DNA of 64,000 nucleotides from Vallitaleaceae bacterium (GTDB taxonomy: Bacteria; Bacillota; Clostridia; Lachnospirales; Vallitaleaceae): positions 27,049 through 91,048 of the forward strand of contig JANQFZ010000049.1 in assembly GCA_028277605.1 (NCBI GenBank). The letters are read 5' to 3'. Both the position numbers and the translations under genes were made by a program. The notes under the pieces were generated by a model that had not been told where the DNA came from, did no database searches, and saw nothing but the letters and a program-made list of their open reading frames with translations. Below are positions 27,596 through 36,947 of this stretch, in pieces (position 1 is the stretch's first letter; each line of letters begins with the position of its first letter).

Positions 27596-28825
27596 CTATT
27601 TAATAACTACACGATGATAAACTTTTTTTCCTTTTTTTATCATGAGTGAGCTGTCTGTATCAAAATCATCTATAGTGACGGTATGTTCTATGGTGTCAAC
27701 TTTTTCATCGTTAATCCTAACACCGCCCTGCTGTACTAACCGTCGTCCTTCTGAACGAGATGGGATAAGAGATGTTTTTTGGAGCAAGGAGATAATATCT
27801 ATTCCGTCGTTAAAGTCTTCTTGATTTAATTCAGTAGTTGGAATTGATCCGCTTTTTGCTCCTCCATGAAATAAAGATCTTGCTGCTTCTTTAGCTTTAT
27901 CTGCTTCCACTTCTCCATGAACGAGTTTGGTTATTTCATAGGCTAATCTTTCTTTTGCCTGATTAATCTCACTGTCCTTTAATGCGCCTAAGCGTTTGAC
28001 TTCATCCATTGGCAAAAAGGTCAATAGCGCTAAACATTGCTCAACTTTAGCATCTTCAATATTTCTCCAGTATTGGAAAAAATCATAGGGAGTTGTTTTC
28101 TGGGGATCTAACCAGACGGCACCTTTTTCGGTTTTACCCATTTTTTTGCCTTCACTAGTGGTTAATAGAGTAAAGGTCATACCATATGCTGGCTTTCCTT
28201 CTTTTCTTCTGATGAGCTCTACGCCTCCAAGTATATTGGACCATTGATCATTACCACCTAATTGGAGAACACAATTGTGTGCTCGGTTTAAGGCAAGAAA
28301 ATCGTAAGACTGCATCAGCATGTAGTTAAATTCTAGGAAAGTTAAACCTTTTTCCATGCGTGATTTGTAGCATTCAGCGGTTAGCATTCTATTAACTGAA
28401 AAATGAACGCCAACTTCTCTTAGAAACTCAACATAATTTAAGTCAAGCAACCAATCTGCATTATTGATCATAAGTGCTTTATCATCTTCAAAATCAATAA
28501 ATTTTGAAAGCTGCTGTTTGAATCTATCTGCATTAGCATCTATATCTTCTTTTGTCAGCATTTTACGCATATCTGACTTGCCAGTCGGATCACCAACCAT
28601 AGTTGTCCCCCCGCCAATAAGTACAATAGGCTTATGTCCTGCTCTCTGCATATGTGCCATAGCCATAACCGTTAAAAAATGTCCAACAGTTAAACTATCA
28701 GCAGTTGGATCGTACCCGGTATAAAAGGTGATTTTCTCATTATCTAATAGATTTTTTATCTCATCTTCATGAGTACATTGTTCAATAAATCCTCTTTCTT
28801 TTAATAGTTCAAATGCACTTTTCAT
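27596..28825 (-). CDS. tyrS: Tyrosyl-tRNA synthetase
   Basis: A 409-residue class I synthetase that charges tRNA-Tyr. The HIGH-box region is [15 protein letters not shown] (T46-V-G-H49, so the first His is Thr). [14 protein letters not shown] follows, and KMGKT near residue 230 serves as the KMSKS loop. The C-terminal S4-like RNA-binding domain ([20 protein letters not shown]) is complete. An AGGAGG ribosome binding site lies 6 nt before the ATG. The leader is short and contains no T-box, so amino-acid-responsive antitermination is unlikely here. Confidence 0.97.
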   Translation of the reverse strand: MKSAFELLKERGFIEQCTHEDEIKNLLDNEKITFYTGYDPTADSLTVGHFLTVMAMAHMQRAGHKPIVLIGGGTTMVGDPTGKSDMRKMLTKEDIDANADRFKQQLSKFIDFEDDKALMINNADWLLDLNYVEFLREVGVHFSVNRMLTAECYKSRMEKGLTFLEFNYMLMQSYDFLALNRAHNCVLQLGGNDQWSNILGGVELIRRKEGKPAYGMTFTLLTTSEGKKMGKTEKGAVWLDPQKTTPYDFFQYWRNIEDAKVEQCLALLTFLPMDEVKRLGALKDSEINQAKERLAYEITKLVHGEVEADKAKEAARSLFHGGAKSGSIPTTELNQEDFNDGIDIISLLQKTSLIPSRSEGRRLVQQGGVRINDEKVDTIEHTVTIDDFDTDSSLMIKKGKKVYHRVVIK

Positions 28826-28885
28826 AGAGACCTCCTGCTTTTGTTAATAAATTCTACACATTTATTCTTAATTACTTATTAATAA

Positions 28886-28914
28886 ATCCTAACATAATTA
28901 CTAGGGACTATCAA
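28886..28914 (-). promoter_or_regulatory. Promoter of tyrS
   Basis: On the minus strand: TTGATA, 17-nt spacer, TAGGAT, about 60 nt before the tyrS ATG. Confidence 0.5.
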
Positions 28915-28997
28915 GCTATATCAAGCATAAATGGTCTTTTTTTGAATATATATTAATAGACCTTTAGCGTTGACTTTAAGTTAGGAGGGAATGCCTT

Positions 28998-30839
28998 TTG
29001 TGTGGTATTGCAGGCTGGATTAGTACAGAGCAGAACTTATTAGAACATCGTTCAATCATACACAAAATGACAGATGCATTAATTCATAGGGGACCTGATG
29101 ATTATGGCTATTATTATAGAGAGAATGCATTGTTAGGTCATAGGCGTCTTATCGTCATTGATCCACAAGGTGGAAAACAGCCAATGACTAAAGTAATTGG
29201 AAATAATGAGTATACCATTGTCTACAATGGAGAACTATATAATACAGAGGAGATTAAAAATACATTAACACAAAAAGGGCATATATTTTCAACTCATTCA
29301 GATACAGAAGTTGTACTTACTGCCTATATAGAGTGGAGAGAAGAAAGTGTTTTACACTTAAATGGCATTTTTGCTTTTGGTATATGGGAAAACAACTCAA
29401 AAACCTTATACTTAGCTAGAGATCGACTGGGTGTTAAGCCTTTATTTTATTCTAAAATTGGACAGAACTTTATTTTTGGCTCTGAAATAAAAGCATTATT
29501 ACATTTTCCAGAAGTTGAACCAATAATTGATGAACAGGGATTATTAGAGTTGTTTAGCTTAGGACCAAGCAGGTGCTTAGGAAGTGCGGTGTTTAAGAAT
29601 ATTTATGAGTTGCAGCCTAGCGAATACCTGATTTTAAAACCAGAGCATATGATTAAGAAGCTCTATTGGGAGCCGAGGACAGAGTATCACGTAGAAAGTG
29701 TTAGTTCTACAATAGAACATATACAATGGCTTGTAAAGGATGCCATCATAAGACAGCTGGTATCGGATGTGCCTATCTGTACCTTTTTATCTGGAGGTTT
29801 AGATTCGAGCGGTATATCCTCTATAGCATCTAGTCATTTTAAACAAGAAGATAAAATACTTAATACGTATTCAATTGACTATGAAGACAATGAAAAGTAT
29901 TTTAGAGCAAATGATTTTCAGCCAACAAGTGACAGCATGTGGGTGAATAGAGTCAGTGACTACATACAATCTAAGCACAATAAAGTGGTTGTAGATACTG
30001 AAACCTTAGCTAAAATGTTAGAGGATGCTGTCTTAGCAAAAGATCTACCAGGGATGGCGGACATTGATTCATCTCTTATGTTTTTTTGTGAGGCGGTAAA
30101 AAAGGATCATACAGTTGCCTTATCTGGAGAATGTGCAGATGAAATATTTGGTGGCTATCCTTGGTATAGAAGAGAGGAAGACGTGTATTATGATGGTTTT
30201 CCTTGGAATCGTCATATGGATGTCAGAAAATCATTTTTATCCCAGAATCTATCTAGACTTAAGCTAGAAGATTTCTCTAGACACCAGTACCAAGATACCA
30301 TAAAAAATATTGAATTTCTTGAGCAAGAATCAGAGCATGAAAGAAGAATACGAATGATGACCTATCTCAATCTAAAGTGGTTTATGCTAACCTTATTGAA
30401 TAGAAAAGATAGAATGAGTATGTATAAAAGTCTAGAAGTCAGGGTTCCATATGCTGATCATAGAATAGTAGAATATGCTTGGAATATTCCGTGGTCGATT
30501 AAATATTACAAGGATATTGAAAAGGGGATGCTTCGTCAAGCTTTATCTCAATTTTTACCAACGGATGTTGTTTTTAGAAAAAAATCGCCTTACCCTAAAA
30601 CCTTTAATCCTAAGTACGAAAGCTTAATTAAAAACATGCTCCAAGAAATTATTGACAAAAAAGATTCCCCCATTCATTATCTAATCAACACACAAAAAGT
30701 CAAAACTATAATAGAAAACAAACAAGATATGTTTCATACACCTTGGTTCGGTCAACTTATGAAAGGACCGCAGTTTTTAGCATATCTAATTCAATTAAAT
30801 CTATGGCTAGAACATTATCAAGTTAAAATACAGTTTTAG
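28998..30839 (+). CDS. asnB: Asparagine synthetase (glutamine-hydrolysing)
   Basis: A 613-residue two-domain enzyme making asparagine from aspartate, ATP and glutamine. The start is TTG, 9 nt after AGGAGG, giving MCGIAGW with the glutaminase nucleophile C2. Glutaminase segments HRGPDDYGYY, GHRRLIVIDP and YNGELYN follow. The synthetase P-loop is SGGLDSS (265-271), with ALSGECADEIFGGYPWYR and LLNRKDRMSMYKSLEVRVPY further on. It is divergent from tyrS. A small membrane protein gene follows 90 nt downstream. In Clostridia such AsnB enzymes sometimes amidate wall precursors instead, which cannot be excluded. Confidence 0.95.
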   Translation: MCGIAGWISTEQNLLEHRSIIHKMTDALIHRGPDDYGYYYRENALLGHRRLIVIDPQGGKQPMTKVIGNNEYTIVYNGELYNTEEIKNTLTQKGHIFSTHSDTEVVLTAYIEWREESVLHLNGIFAFGIWENNSKTLYLARDRLGVKPLFYSKIGQNFIFGSEIKALLHFPEVEPIIDEQGLLELFSLGPSRCLGSAVFKNIYELQPSEYLILKPEHMIKKLYWEPRTEYHVESVSSTIEHIQWLVKDAIIRQLVSDVPICTFLSGGLDSSGISSIASSHFKQEDKILNTYSIDYEDNEKYFRANDFQPTSDSMWVNRVSDYIQSKHNKVVVDTETLAKMLEDAVLAKDLPGMADIDSSLMFFCEAVKKDHTVALSGECADEIFGGYPWYRREEDVYYDGFPWNRHMDVRKSFLSQNLSRLKLEDFSRHQYQDTIKNIEFLEQESEHERRIRMMTYLNLKWFMLTLLNRKDRMSMYKSLEVRVPYADHRIVEYAWNIPWSIKYYKDIEKGMLRQALSQFLPTDVVFRKKSPYPKTFNPKYESLIKNMLQEIIDKKDSPIHYLINTQKVKTIIENKQDMFHTPWFGQLMKGPQFLAYLIQLNLWLEHYQVKIQF

Positions 30840-30929
30840 AACCGAGCATTTTTAAGAATTATTTCATAAGCGGCCGACTGATTTACTTTTTGTGTTTTAG
30901 TTATACCATAATAATAATTAGGTGATAAA

Positions 30930-31229
30930 ATGAATCGAGCAAATGCAAGAAAAACCTATAGATATAGAATGAGAAATAAAAGATACCAGACAGAAACTAG
31001 TCCCATAGGTATGAAATCTGTAGTATGTTTAATGCTTTTACTTTGTGTATTATTTATCAAAAAATACGATTTTTCAATTGGTAATTTTAATATCCATTCT
31101 ATTTATGATGTTTTATATTATAATGAAAACTTTCGAGAACTGTCCAATAAGGTTCTTAAAATTAATGATACAGCGTTTAAAGATATATTTAATCTGGATG
31201 GTAATCATACCGAAGGTAGCGCACAATAG
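30930..31229 (+). CDS. Hypothetical single-span membrane protein
   Basis: A 99-residue protein of no family I recognise. An arginine- and tyrosine-rich N-terminus (about 1-22) precedes a single hydrophobic segment at about 29-45 (KSVVCLMLLLCVLFIKK), then a polar C-terminal part rich in Asn and Tyr. The positive-inside rule puts the C-terminus outside. The ATG follows AGGTGAT, a good ribosome binding site, and a terminator closes the gene, so it is probably real. It may share the asnB transcript. Confidence 0.65.
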   Translation: MNRANARKTYRYRMRNKRYQTETSPIGMKSVVCLMLLLCVLFIKKYDFSIGNFNIHSIYDVLYYNENFRELSNKVLKINDTAFKDIFNLDGNHTEGSAQ

Positions 31230-31249
31230 AAACGATTTAATTATATGAG

Positions 31250-31280
31250 TGATTTCTGTTAAACAGGGATCATTTTTTTT
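31250..31280 (+). terminator. Intrinsic terminator after the 99-aa gene
   Basis: A 9-bp stem with two G-U pairs (TGATTTCTG / CAGGGATCA, 5-nt loop) followed by eight T residues. Confidence 0.8.
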
Positions 31281-31351
31281 GTTTATAAACATTATCCGTT
31301 GAAAAAAAGCCAAGTCAATCTATATAATAGTTTGTAGTTTAAAAGACAAAA

Positions 31352-31368
31352 TGTATCAAAATGATACA
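31352..31368. promoter_or_regulatory. Operator copy 1 (TGTATCA palindrome)
   Basis: A perfect inverted repeat TGTATCA-AAA-TGATACA, about 63 nt upstream of the -35 box of the following promoter. It is one of three related sites; see 31478-31494 and 31509-31525. Confidence 0.65.
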
Positions 31369-31430
31369 AATCATAGAGTTGCACCTTCTGATTTGTTATA
31401 TAAATTACACAAAAAAAGTAGAAGTATATA

Positions 31431-31459
31431 TTGACAGTTGGTTATGTTGGATGTATAAT
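31431..31459 (+). promoter_or_regulatory. Consensus promoter of the desulfidase-transport locus
   Basis: TTGACA, a 17-nt spacer and TATAAT: a perfect match to the vegetative consensus. Such strength usually calls for a repressor, and palindromes lie on both sides. Confidence 0.88.
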
Positions 31460-31477
31460 GAAATTGCAATTACAAAA

Positions 31478-31494
31478 TGATACATTAAGTATCA
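31478..31494. promoter_or_regulatory. Operator copy 2
   Basis: Inverted repeat TGATAC-ATTAA-GTATCA just downstream of the predicted transcription start, where a bound protein would block initiation or clearance. Confidence 0.6.
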
Positions 31495-31508
31495 AATTGA
31501 GAATAATA

Positions 31509-31525
31509 TATATCAAAATGATACA
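31509..31525. promoter_or_regulatory. Operator copy 3
   Basis: TATATCA-AAA-TGATACA, matching copy 1 at 16 of 17 positions, in the leader 20 nt before the start codon. Confidence 0.6.
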
Positions 31526-31544
31526 ACAACGAGGAGCGTGTGTT

Positions 31545-32825
31545 ATGAGTCTTGATAGAGATAAGTATGAAGCCTATATTAGTATCCTTAAAGAAGAACT
31601 GGTTCCAGCATTAGGTTGTACAGAACCGATCGCCATTGCTTATGCGGCTGCTAAAACACGAGAAGTATTGGGAAACTTTCCTGATAGTGTCAAGATAAGA
31701 TGCAGTGGTAACATCATAAAAAATGTAAAGTCTGTTAAGATTCCAAATACAGGCAACCTTCAAGGTATTAAAGCTAGTGCTCTTATAGGATTTGTCGGGG
31801 GTAATGCTTCAAAGGGGATGCAGGTGCTTGAAGATGTTACTCAAGAACATATAGATAAGGTTAGACAACTAGCAGATTCTGATTTATGTACCATAGAAAT
31901 GATAGAAAATGATGCTAACTTACATATTGTTATAAAAGCTGAACATAAGGAAGACTATGCTCTCGTTGAGCTTATACATACCCATACGAATATATCAAGA
32001 ATAGAGAAAAATGGAGAAATACTATTTAAGCAAATATGCGATATGGATAATTTTAACGCTCCCTTGTCAGATAGAAGTATATTAAATGTTGCAGATATAC
32101 TAACCTTTGCGGATACAGTTGAACTGTCTGAGGTCAAAGAGCTGGTTCAACGTCAAAAAGAATATAACCTAAAAATAGCAGAAAAGGGACTAAAAGAAAA
32201 ATTTGGTGCCAATATTGGCAAGACTATTTTAGAGTCCTTTGGCAATAGTGTCTATGTAAAAATGAGAGCTTATGCAGCGGCGGGATCAGATGCCAGAATG
32301 AATGGCTGTAATTATCCTGTTGTGACTAATTCTGGAAGTGGTAATCAAGGAATGACAGCATCTTTGCCTGTTATCATCTACGCTATGGAAATGAATGTTG
32401 ATGAAGAAAAAATGTATAGAGCCTTAGTCTTATCTAATCTAATTACTATACATCTTAAAACAGGTATTGGCAGATTATCAGCTTATTGTGGGGTTGTCAG
32501 TGCTGCTTGTGGCAGCGGTGCCGCCTTAACGTATCTCAAAAATGGAGGACTCGATAAAATCGAGAAAACCATCACCAATACCTTAGCTAATGTTTCAGGT
32601 ATTATCTGTGATGGTGCAAAGTCCTCTTGCGCAGCTAAGATAGCTTCTAGTATAGATGCGGCTATTATGGCGGCTATGATGGCAATGAAAGATGTTGCTT
32701 TTGAACCTGATACGGGTATTGTTAAGAAAACGGTTGAAAAGACTATCTCAGCTGTAGGCAGAATAGGACGAGTCGGTATGAAGGAAACCGATGTTGAAAT
32801 CTTAAATGTAATGATTGAAAAATAA
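31545..32825 (+). CDS. L-cysteine desulfidase family protein (UPF0597, CyuA-like)
   Basis: A 426-residue protein of the serine-dehydratase-alpha-like UPF0597 family. I took the ATG after GAGGAG (start MSLDRDKYEAY) because the longer frame would begin on the -35 box. Archaeal and enterobacterial members are [4Fe-4S] enzymes that split L-cysteine to pyruvate, ammonia and sulfide. Candidate cluster ligands are C25 (GCTEP), C315, C355 and C362 (CDGAKSSC); their 40- and 7-residue spacings agree with the archaeal enzyme as I remember it. NSGSGNQGMTAS and CGSGAAL are also conserved. It opens the locus with the amino-acid importer downstream, so cysteine or a related amino acid is a sensible substrate. 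Confidence 0.88.
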   Translation: MSLDRDKYEAYISILKEELVPALGCTEPIAIAYAAAKTREVLGNFPDSVKIRCSGNIIKNVKSVKIPNTGNLQGIKASALIGFVGGNASKGMQVLEDVTQEHIDKVRQLADSDLCTIEMIENDANLHIVIKAEHKEDYALVELIHTHTNISRIEKNGEILFKQICDMDNFNAPLSDRSILNVADILTFADTVELSEVKELVQRQKEYNLKIAEKGLKEKFGANIGKTILESFGNSVYVKMRAYAAAGSDARMNGCNYPVVTNSGSGNQGMTASLPVIIYAMEMNVDEEKMYRALVLSNLITIHLKTGIGRLSAYCGVVSAACGSGAALTYLKNGGLDKIEKTITNTLANVSGIICDGAKSSCAAKIASSIDAAIMAAMMAMKDVAFEPDTGIVKKTVEKTISAVGRIGRVGMKETDVEILNVMIEK

Positions 32826-32977
32826 TAATTAAAATGTCTTTAACGTAATAGCCAATAGGTTAATCATCAAGTATTGGGGGATGATTTACCCATTATAGAC
32901 TTATTTGGACATTTTATTATTATAAATAATCAATTCAACTTTTCCATTGCAATAATCTACTCAGTAAAGTATTTCAT

Positions 32978-32995
32978 TCAACTTGGGAAAGTTGA
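32978..32995. promoter_or_regulatory. Palindrome upstream of the binding-protein gene
   Basis: TCAACTT-GGGA-AAGTTGA lies 26 nt before the livJ-like start, and a half-site (TTCAACTT) occurs about 45 nt further upstream. It could be an operator or an mRNA hairpin near the ribosome binding site. Confidence 0.35.
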
Positions 32996-33021
32996 GTAAC
33001 CAACTAATAAGGAGGTAAAAC

Positions 33022-34140
33022 ATGAAGAAAAGAATGAGTTTTTTGTTAGTGTTTGTTCTTTTAATCGTATCGTTTTTATCAGCATGTCAAAAAGGATCGG
33101 ATACAGTTAAGATTGCAGTTGTGGGTCCGCTTACAGGTGATTTTGCAGAGTATGGAACAGGTTTTAAAAATGCAGTTGAATTAATGGTAAAAAAATGGAA
33201 TGACGAAGGCGGCGTTCTAGGAAAGGAAATCAAGGTTGTAGCTTATGATGACAAGAATACAGGTGAAGAAGCATCTTCTATTGCGGAGAAAATAGTTTCA
33301 GACAAGGGAATTATTGGAGTGGTTGGTCATTTTGCAAGCGGAGTCTGTATGGCGGCATCACCAACCTACCAAGAGTCGGGGATTGTTGAGATTTCACCCT
33401 CTGCATCACATCCTGATTATACAAGTGAAGGAGATTATATCTTTAGGAACAATACCGTTATCAATATGGAAGCGAAAGTTGCAGCGGATTTAGCTATAGA
33501 GACATTAGGAAAGAAAAAAGTAGGCATCTTATCCGTTAAAACAGACTGGGGAACTAAAACAGCAGAAATAACAAAAGATCTAGTTGTTAAAGGTGGAGCA
33601 TCTGTCGTAGCATGTGAAGAAGTTGTTGATGGTACTCTAGATTTCAGTCCTAACATAACAAAGCTTAATGACGCTGGAGCAGAAGTTATTATCGTAGCTG
33701 CTATGTATAATATTCTTGCGCCATTTGCTACACAATATAAATCTGTTAATCCGAATATAGAACTCGTCGGTTTTTCAAATGCTTATAGCCAGCAATTAAT
33801 TGAACTAGCTAAAGAAAATGCAGAAAATATTCATTTTCCAACTATCTTCTTTCACGCAAGTGAAAATGAACAAGTACAGCAGTTTGTAAAAGATTATGAA
33901 GAAAAATATGGTCAAATGCCAAGTAGTCTTACGGCTCAGGCCTATGACAGTGCTGGTATGATACTGACTTGTATAAAGAACGCAGATAAAGTAAGCAGAG
34001 AAGCTATAAAAGAAGAATTAACCAAACTGGAATATCCTGGGGTCACAGGGGTAACCAAATATGATGACCTAGGAGATGCTATTAAGAAATTTACGAAAGT
34101 AAAAGTTGAAAATGGGCAATTCGTAGAAATAGATAACTAG
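33022..34140 (+). CDS. livJ: Branched-chain amino-acid-type binding lipoprotein
   Basis: A 372-residue periplasmic-binding-fold lipoprotein. The signal peptide ends FLSAC with the lipidated cysteine at 22. The mature protein starts with TVKIAVVGPLTGDFAEYGTG, the hallmark of Leu/Ile/Val-type (type I fold) receptors, and continues with VKVVAYDD-like, VGHFASGV and LTAQAYDSAGMI segments. AAGGAGG precedes the ATG. It is the first gene of a five-gene livJHMGF importer. The ligand cannot be assigned. The neighbourhood suggests a sulfur- or nitrogen-containing amino-acid derivative rather than only branched-chain amino acids. Confidence 0.92.
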   Translation: MKKRMSFLLVFVLLIVSFLSACQKGSDTVKIAVVGPLTGDFAEYGTGFKNAVELMVKKWNDEGGVLGKEIKVVAYDDKNTGEEASSIAEKIVSDKGIIGVVGHFASGVCMAASPTYQESGIVEISPSASHPDYTSEGDYIFRNNTVINMEAKVAADLAIETLGKKKVGILSVKTDWGTKTAEITKDLVVKGGASVVACEEVVDGTLDFSPNITKLNDAGAEVIIVAAMYNILAPFATQYKSVNPNIELVGFSNAYSQQLIELAKENAENIHFPTIFFHASENEQVQQFVKDYEEKYGQMPSSLTAQAYDSAGMILTCIKNADKVSREAIKEELTKLEYPGVTGVTKYDDLGDAIKKFTKVKVENGQFVEIDN

Positions 34141-34213
34141 GTAATAAAGCTTAAAATTAGAGATTTAAAGAGCTTAATTAAAGCTTAAGTAAATGCTTAA
34201 GGAGGAAAAATGG

Positions 34214-35086
34214 GTGATAGAACAATTGTTGAATGGTTTAGCACTGGGAATGGTTTATGCTCTAATTGCAGTTGGATATTCATTAGTTTTTGGTGTTCTA
34301 CGACTTGTTAATTTCTCTCATGGATCGGTTTATGCTTTTGGTGCTCATATGGCGTTGTTTTTTGTGGGATTGCAATTCGGAGTCATACCAGCTATTGTTT
34401 TTAGTATTATTTTAACTGGTATCTTAGATATTTTGATTGATAAATTCTCTTTAGCGCCATTGCGTAAGAAAAAATCCAAAGGTATAGCTGCTTTAATTAC
34501 AACCATAGGTATAGCCTATATCATCCAAAACTTATTAATGATATTTTTTGGCAGTCAAACAAAGCCTTTTCCTGCAATATTCGATTATGGTTATGTGACA
34601 GTATTAGGAATAAGTATAAAAAGTACACAGCTGTTTATTTTAGTTGTATCCTTAATCTTATTGGCTATACTGACCTATGTTGTTAAATTTACAAAAATAG
34701 GACTTTCTATGAGAGCAGTTGAGCAAAATCAAAAAGCAGCAAGCTTAATGGGAATCAATGTAAACTCGGTGATTCGATTTACATTTTTCTTGGGTGGAGC
34801 TTCTGCTGCCATTGCAGGCTCACTGATTAGCGGTTATTACCAAGTGGTTTATCCAAACATGGGATTTTTAGCTGGACTAAAAGCATTTTCAGCTGCTGTT
34901 CTAGGTGGTATAGGTGTGTTATATGGTTCCATTGTTGGAGGGTTAGTGGTTGGTGTTTCTGAAAGCTATGCAGCAGCACTATTGGGTGGCTCATATAGAG
35001 ATGCGGTAGCGTTTATTATCTTAATTATTGTATTACTCTTTAAACCAACAGGTTTGTTTGGTAAAAAAGATATAACAAAGGTATAA
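34214..35086 (+). CDS. livH: Branched-chain amino-acid-type ABC permease LivH
   Basis: A 290-residue permease with about eight membrane spans. I chose the GTG start, 8 nt after AAGGAGG, giving MIEQLLNGLALGMVYALIAVGYSLVFG, the standard LivH N-terminus (first 20 residues are the informative part). The conserved cytoplasmic loop MRAVEQNQKAASLMGINV docks the ATPase. It pairs with LivM encoded 13 nt downstream to form the membrane channel. Confidence 0.94.
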   Translation: MIEQLLNGLALGMVYALIAVGYSLVFGVLRLVNFSHGSVYAFGAHMALFFVGLQFGVIPAIVFSIILTGILDILIDKFSLAPLRKKKSKGIAALITTIGIAYIIQNLLMIFFGSQTKPFPAIFDYGYVTVLGISIKSTQLFILVVSLILLAILTYVVKFTKIGLSMRAVEQNQKAASLMGINVNSVIRFTFFLGGASAAIAGSLISGYYQVVYPNMGFLAGLKAFSAAVLGGIGVLYGSIVGGLVVGVSESYAAALLGGSYRDAVAFIILIIVLLFKPTGLFGKKDITKV

Positions 35087-35099
35087 GGATGGTGTAAGG

Positions 35100-36182
35100 A
35101 TGGCAAAAAAATTAGCTTTAAAAAATAACACAATAGTGGATTGGATATCTAAACTTAGAAATTATTATTACGCTCATAAAAAAGTATTTTTTATTGCACT
35201 AGCTGTTTTGATAGTATTGACGCCTTATATCAGTCCATCCCAGTACATACTTAGAATAATTATTATGGTTGGTATCTATACAATTCTAGCTTTAGCATTA
35301 GGATTGGTAACTGGCTATACAGGTCAAGTTTCTCTGGGACATGCCTCTTTCTATGCTATAGGTGCTTATACATCTGCGTTATTAAGTACCCATTTTGGAT
35401 TGAATTTCTTTATAACGGTACCTATTTCTGCAATAGTAGCTGCAATAGGAGGGCTGTTATTGGGATTACCTACCTTACGTCTATCTGGTACTTATTTAGC
35501 TATTGCTACATTAGGATTTTGTGAAGTCGTACGGATGATACTATTGAATTGGCAATCCGTTACCAATGGACCTTTAGGTGTATCTAAAATACCTAGACCC
35601 TCTATTTTTGGATATGAATTAACATTAGCGAATAATGGTCTTTATTATTTGATGATTGTTCTACTCATACTTACGACTGCGTGTATGATAGCTATTGTTC
35701 GATCAAAAATGGGTCGAGCATTAAAAGCGATTAGAGAAGATGAATTGGCGGCAACCATGATGGGAATAAAAACGACTTATTATAAAGTCTTAGCTTTTGT
35801 TATATCTGCTTTCTTTTCTGGCTTAGCTGGTGCCTTCTATGCGCATTTAATACGCTATATTGATCCAAATACTTTTGTTTTTGATACATCCATTATGATA
35901 CTCAGTATTGTTATTTTAGGTGGTATGGGAACCATTAATGGTATGTTTCTGGGTTCAGCCCTCTTGGTTTCTTTTCCTGAAGTATTACGATTCTTACAAG
36001 AATATCGATTTGTCGTCTATGGTATTGTTTTAGTTATGATGATGAGATTTCGTCCTCAGGGCATTATGGGAGGGCAAAAGAAAAGTAATTACCAGTTTCC
36101 GAGTGGTACCATCATGAATAGGAATACCACACAAACTAAATTCTCGTTAAGTCAAGAAAATAGTGTAGAAGGAGGTGTATGA
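35100..36182 (+). CDS. livM: Branched-chain amino-acid-type ABC permease LivM
   Basis: A 360-residue permease with about ten spans and a basic N-terminal extension of some 35 residues. GQVSLGHASFYAIGAYTSA and the docking loop KAIREDELAATMMGI are diagnostic. The C-terminus has a polar tail of roughly 35 residues. The stop codon lies one base before the livG start, so translation of the two is tightly coupled. Confidence 0.94.
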   Translation: MAKKLALKNNTIVDWISKLRNYYYAHKKVFFIALAVLIVLTPYISPSQYILRIIIMVGIYTILALALGLVTGYTGQVSLGHASFYAIGAYTSALLSTHFGLNFFITVPISAIVAAIGGLLLGLPTLRLSGTYLAIATLGFCEVVRMILLNWQSVTNGPLGVSKIPRPSIFGYELTLANNGLYYLMIVLLILTTACMIAIVRSKMGRALKAIREDELAATMMGIKTTYYKVLAFVISAFFSGLAGAFYAHLIRYIDPNTFVFDTSIMILSIVILGGMGTINGMFLGSALLVSFPEVLRFLQEYRFVVYGIVLVMMMRFRPQGIMGGQKKSNYQFPSGTIMNRNTTQTKFSLSQENSVEGGV

Positions 36183-36183
36183 T

Positions 36184-36945
36184 ATGGCTTTTTTAGAAGT
36201 AAAGGGTGTTTCTAAACATTTCGGTGGACTTGCAGCTGTTGATAAGGTTTCTTTAGAAGTCAACCAAGGAGAAATCATTAGTGTTATAGGACCTAACGGT
36301 GCAGGAAAAACAACGCTTTTTAACATGCTGACGGGAGCTCATGCTTTGACTGAAGGAGAAATTATCTTTGATGGTGAACCTATCCATAATCATACACCTC
36401 AAGAAATTGTAGAAAAAGGTTTAGCAAGAACCTTTCAAAACATAAGATTATTTCCTGAGTTGAGAGTGATTGAAAATGTTTTGATAGGTATGCATATTCA
36501 CACCCAATACAGCTTCTTAGATATACTCTTTAGAACAAAGAAGTTTAGAAAAATAGAAGTAGAAAAACACCAAAGGGCAATTGACATTCTCGACTCTATA
36601 GGCTTGAAGCAGCAAGTGCATAATTATGCTGTTAATCTGCCCTATGGGGATCAACGAAGATTAGAAATAGCACGTGCCATTTCAACCAATGCAAAAATTC
36701 TGTTATTGGACGAACCAGCAGCTGGTATGAACCCACAGGAATCTGAGGAGCTGCTTGAGTTTATTAAGGAACTAAGAGATCAAGGCTATACCATTATACT
36801 CATTGAGCATGATATGAATGTTGTCATGAATATATCGGATAGAATTGTCGTTATTGATTATGGCAAAAAAATAGCTGAAGGCTTGCCAGAAGATATTGCG
36901 ACCAATAAGCGAGTGATTGAAGCTTATCTTGGAAGGAGTGAATAA
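36184..36945 (+). CDS. livG: Branched-chain amino-acid-type ABC ATPase LivG
   Basis: A 253-residue ATPase. Walker A is GPNGAGKTT, the signature loop is LPYGDQRRLEIARA (the LivG variant of LSGGQ), Walker B is ILLLDEPAAGMN, and the switch histidine is in LIEHDM. I chose the ATG 8 nt after GGAGG, which begins MAFLEVKGVSKHFGG. It forms a heterodimer with LivF to power the LivHM channel. Confidence 0.95.
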   Translation: MAFLEVKGVSKHFGGLAAVDKVSLEVNQGEIISVIGPNGAGKTTLFNMLTGAHALTEGEIIFDGEPIHNHTPQEIVEKGLARTFQNIRLFPELRVIENVLIGMHIHTQYSFLDILFRTKKFRKIEVEKHQRAIDILDSIGLKQQVHNYAVNLPYGDQRRLEIARAISTNAKILLLDEPAAGMNPQESEELLEFIKELRDQGYTIILIEHDMNVVMNISDRIVVIDYGKKIAEGLPEDIATNKRVIEAYLGRSE

Positions 36946-36947
36946 CG

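Noticed and set aside
28826..28997. T-box riboswitch for tyrS
   Set aside because: The gap to asnB is too short and has neither the TGGCAG-like T-box core nor a terminator/antiterminator pair.
31431..31544. N-terminal extension of the desulfidase-like protein
   Set aside because: It would start on the -35 box of a consensus promoter and lacks a ribosome binding site.
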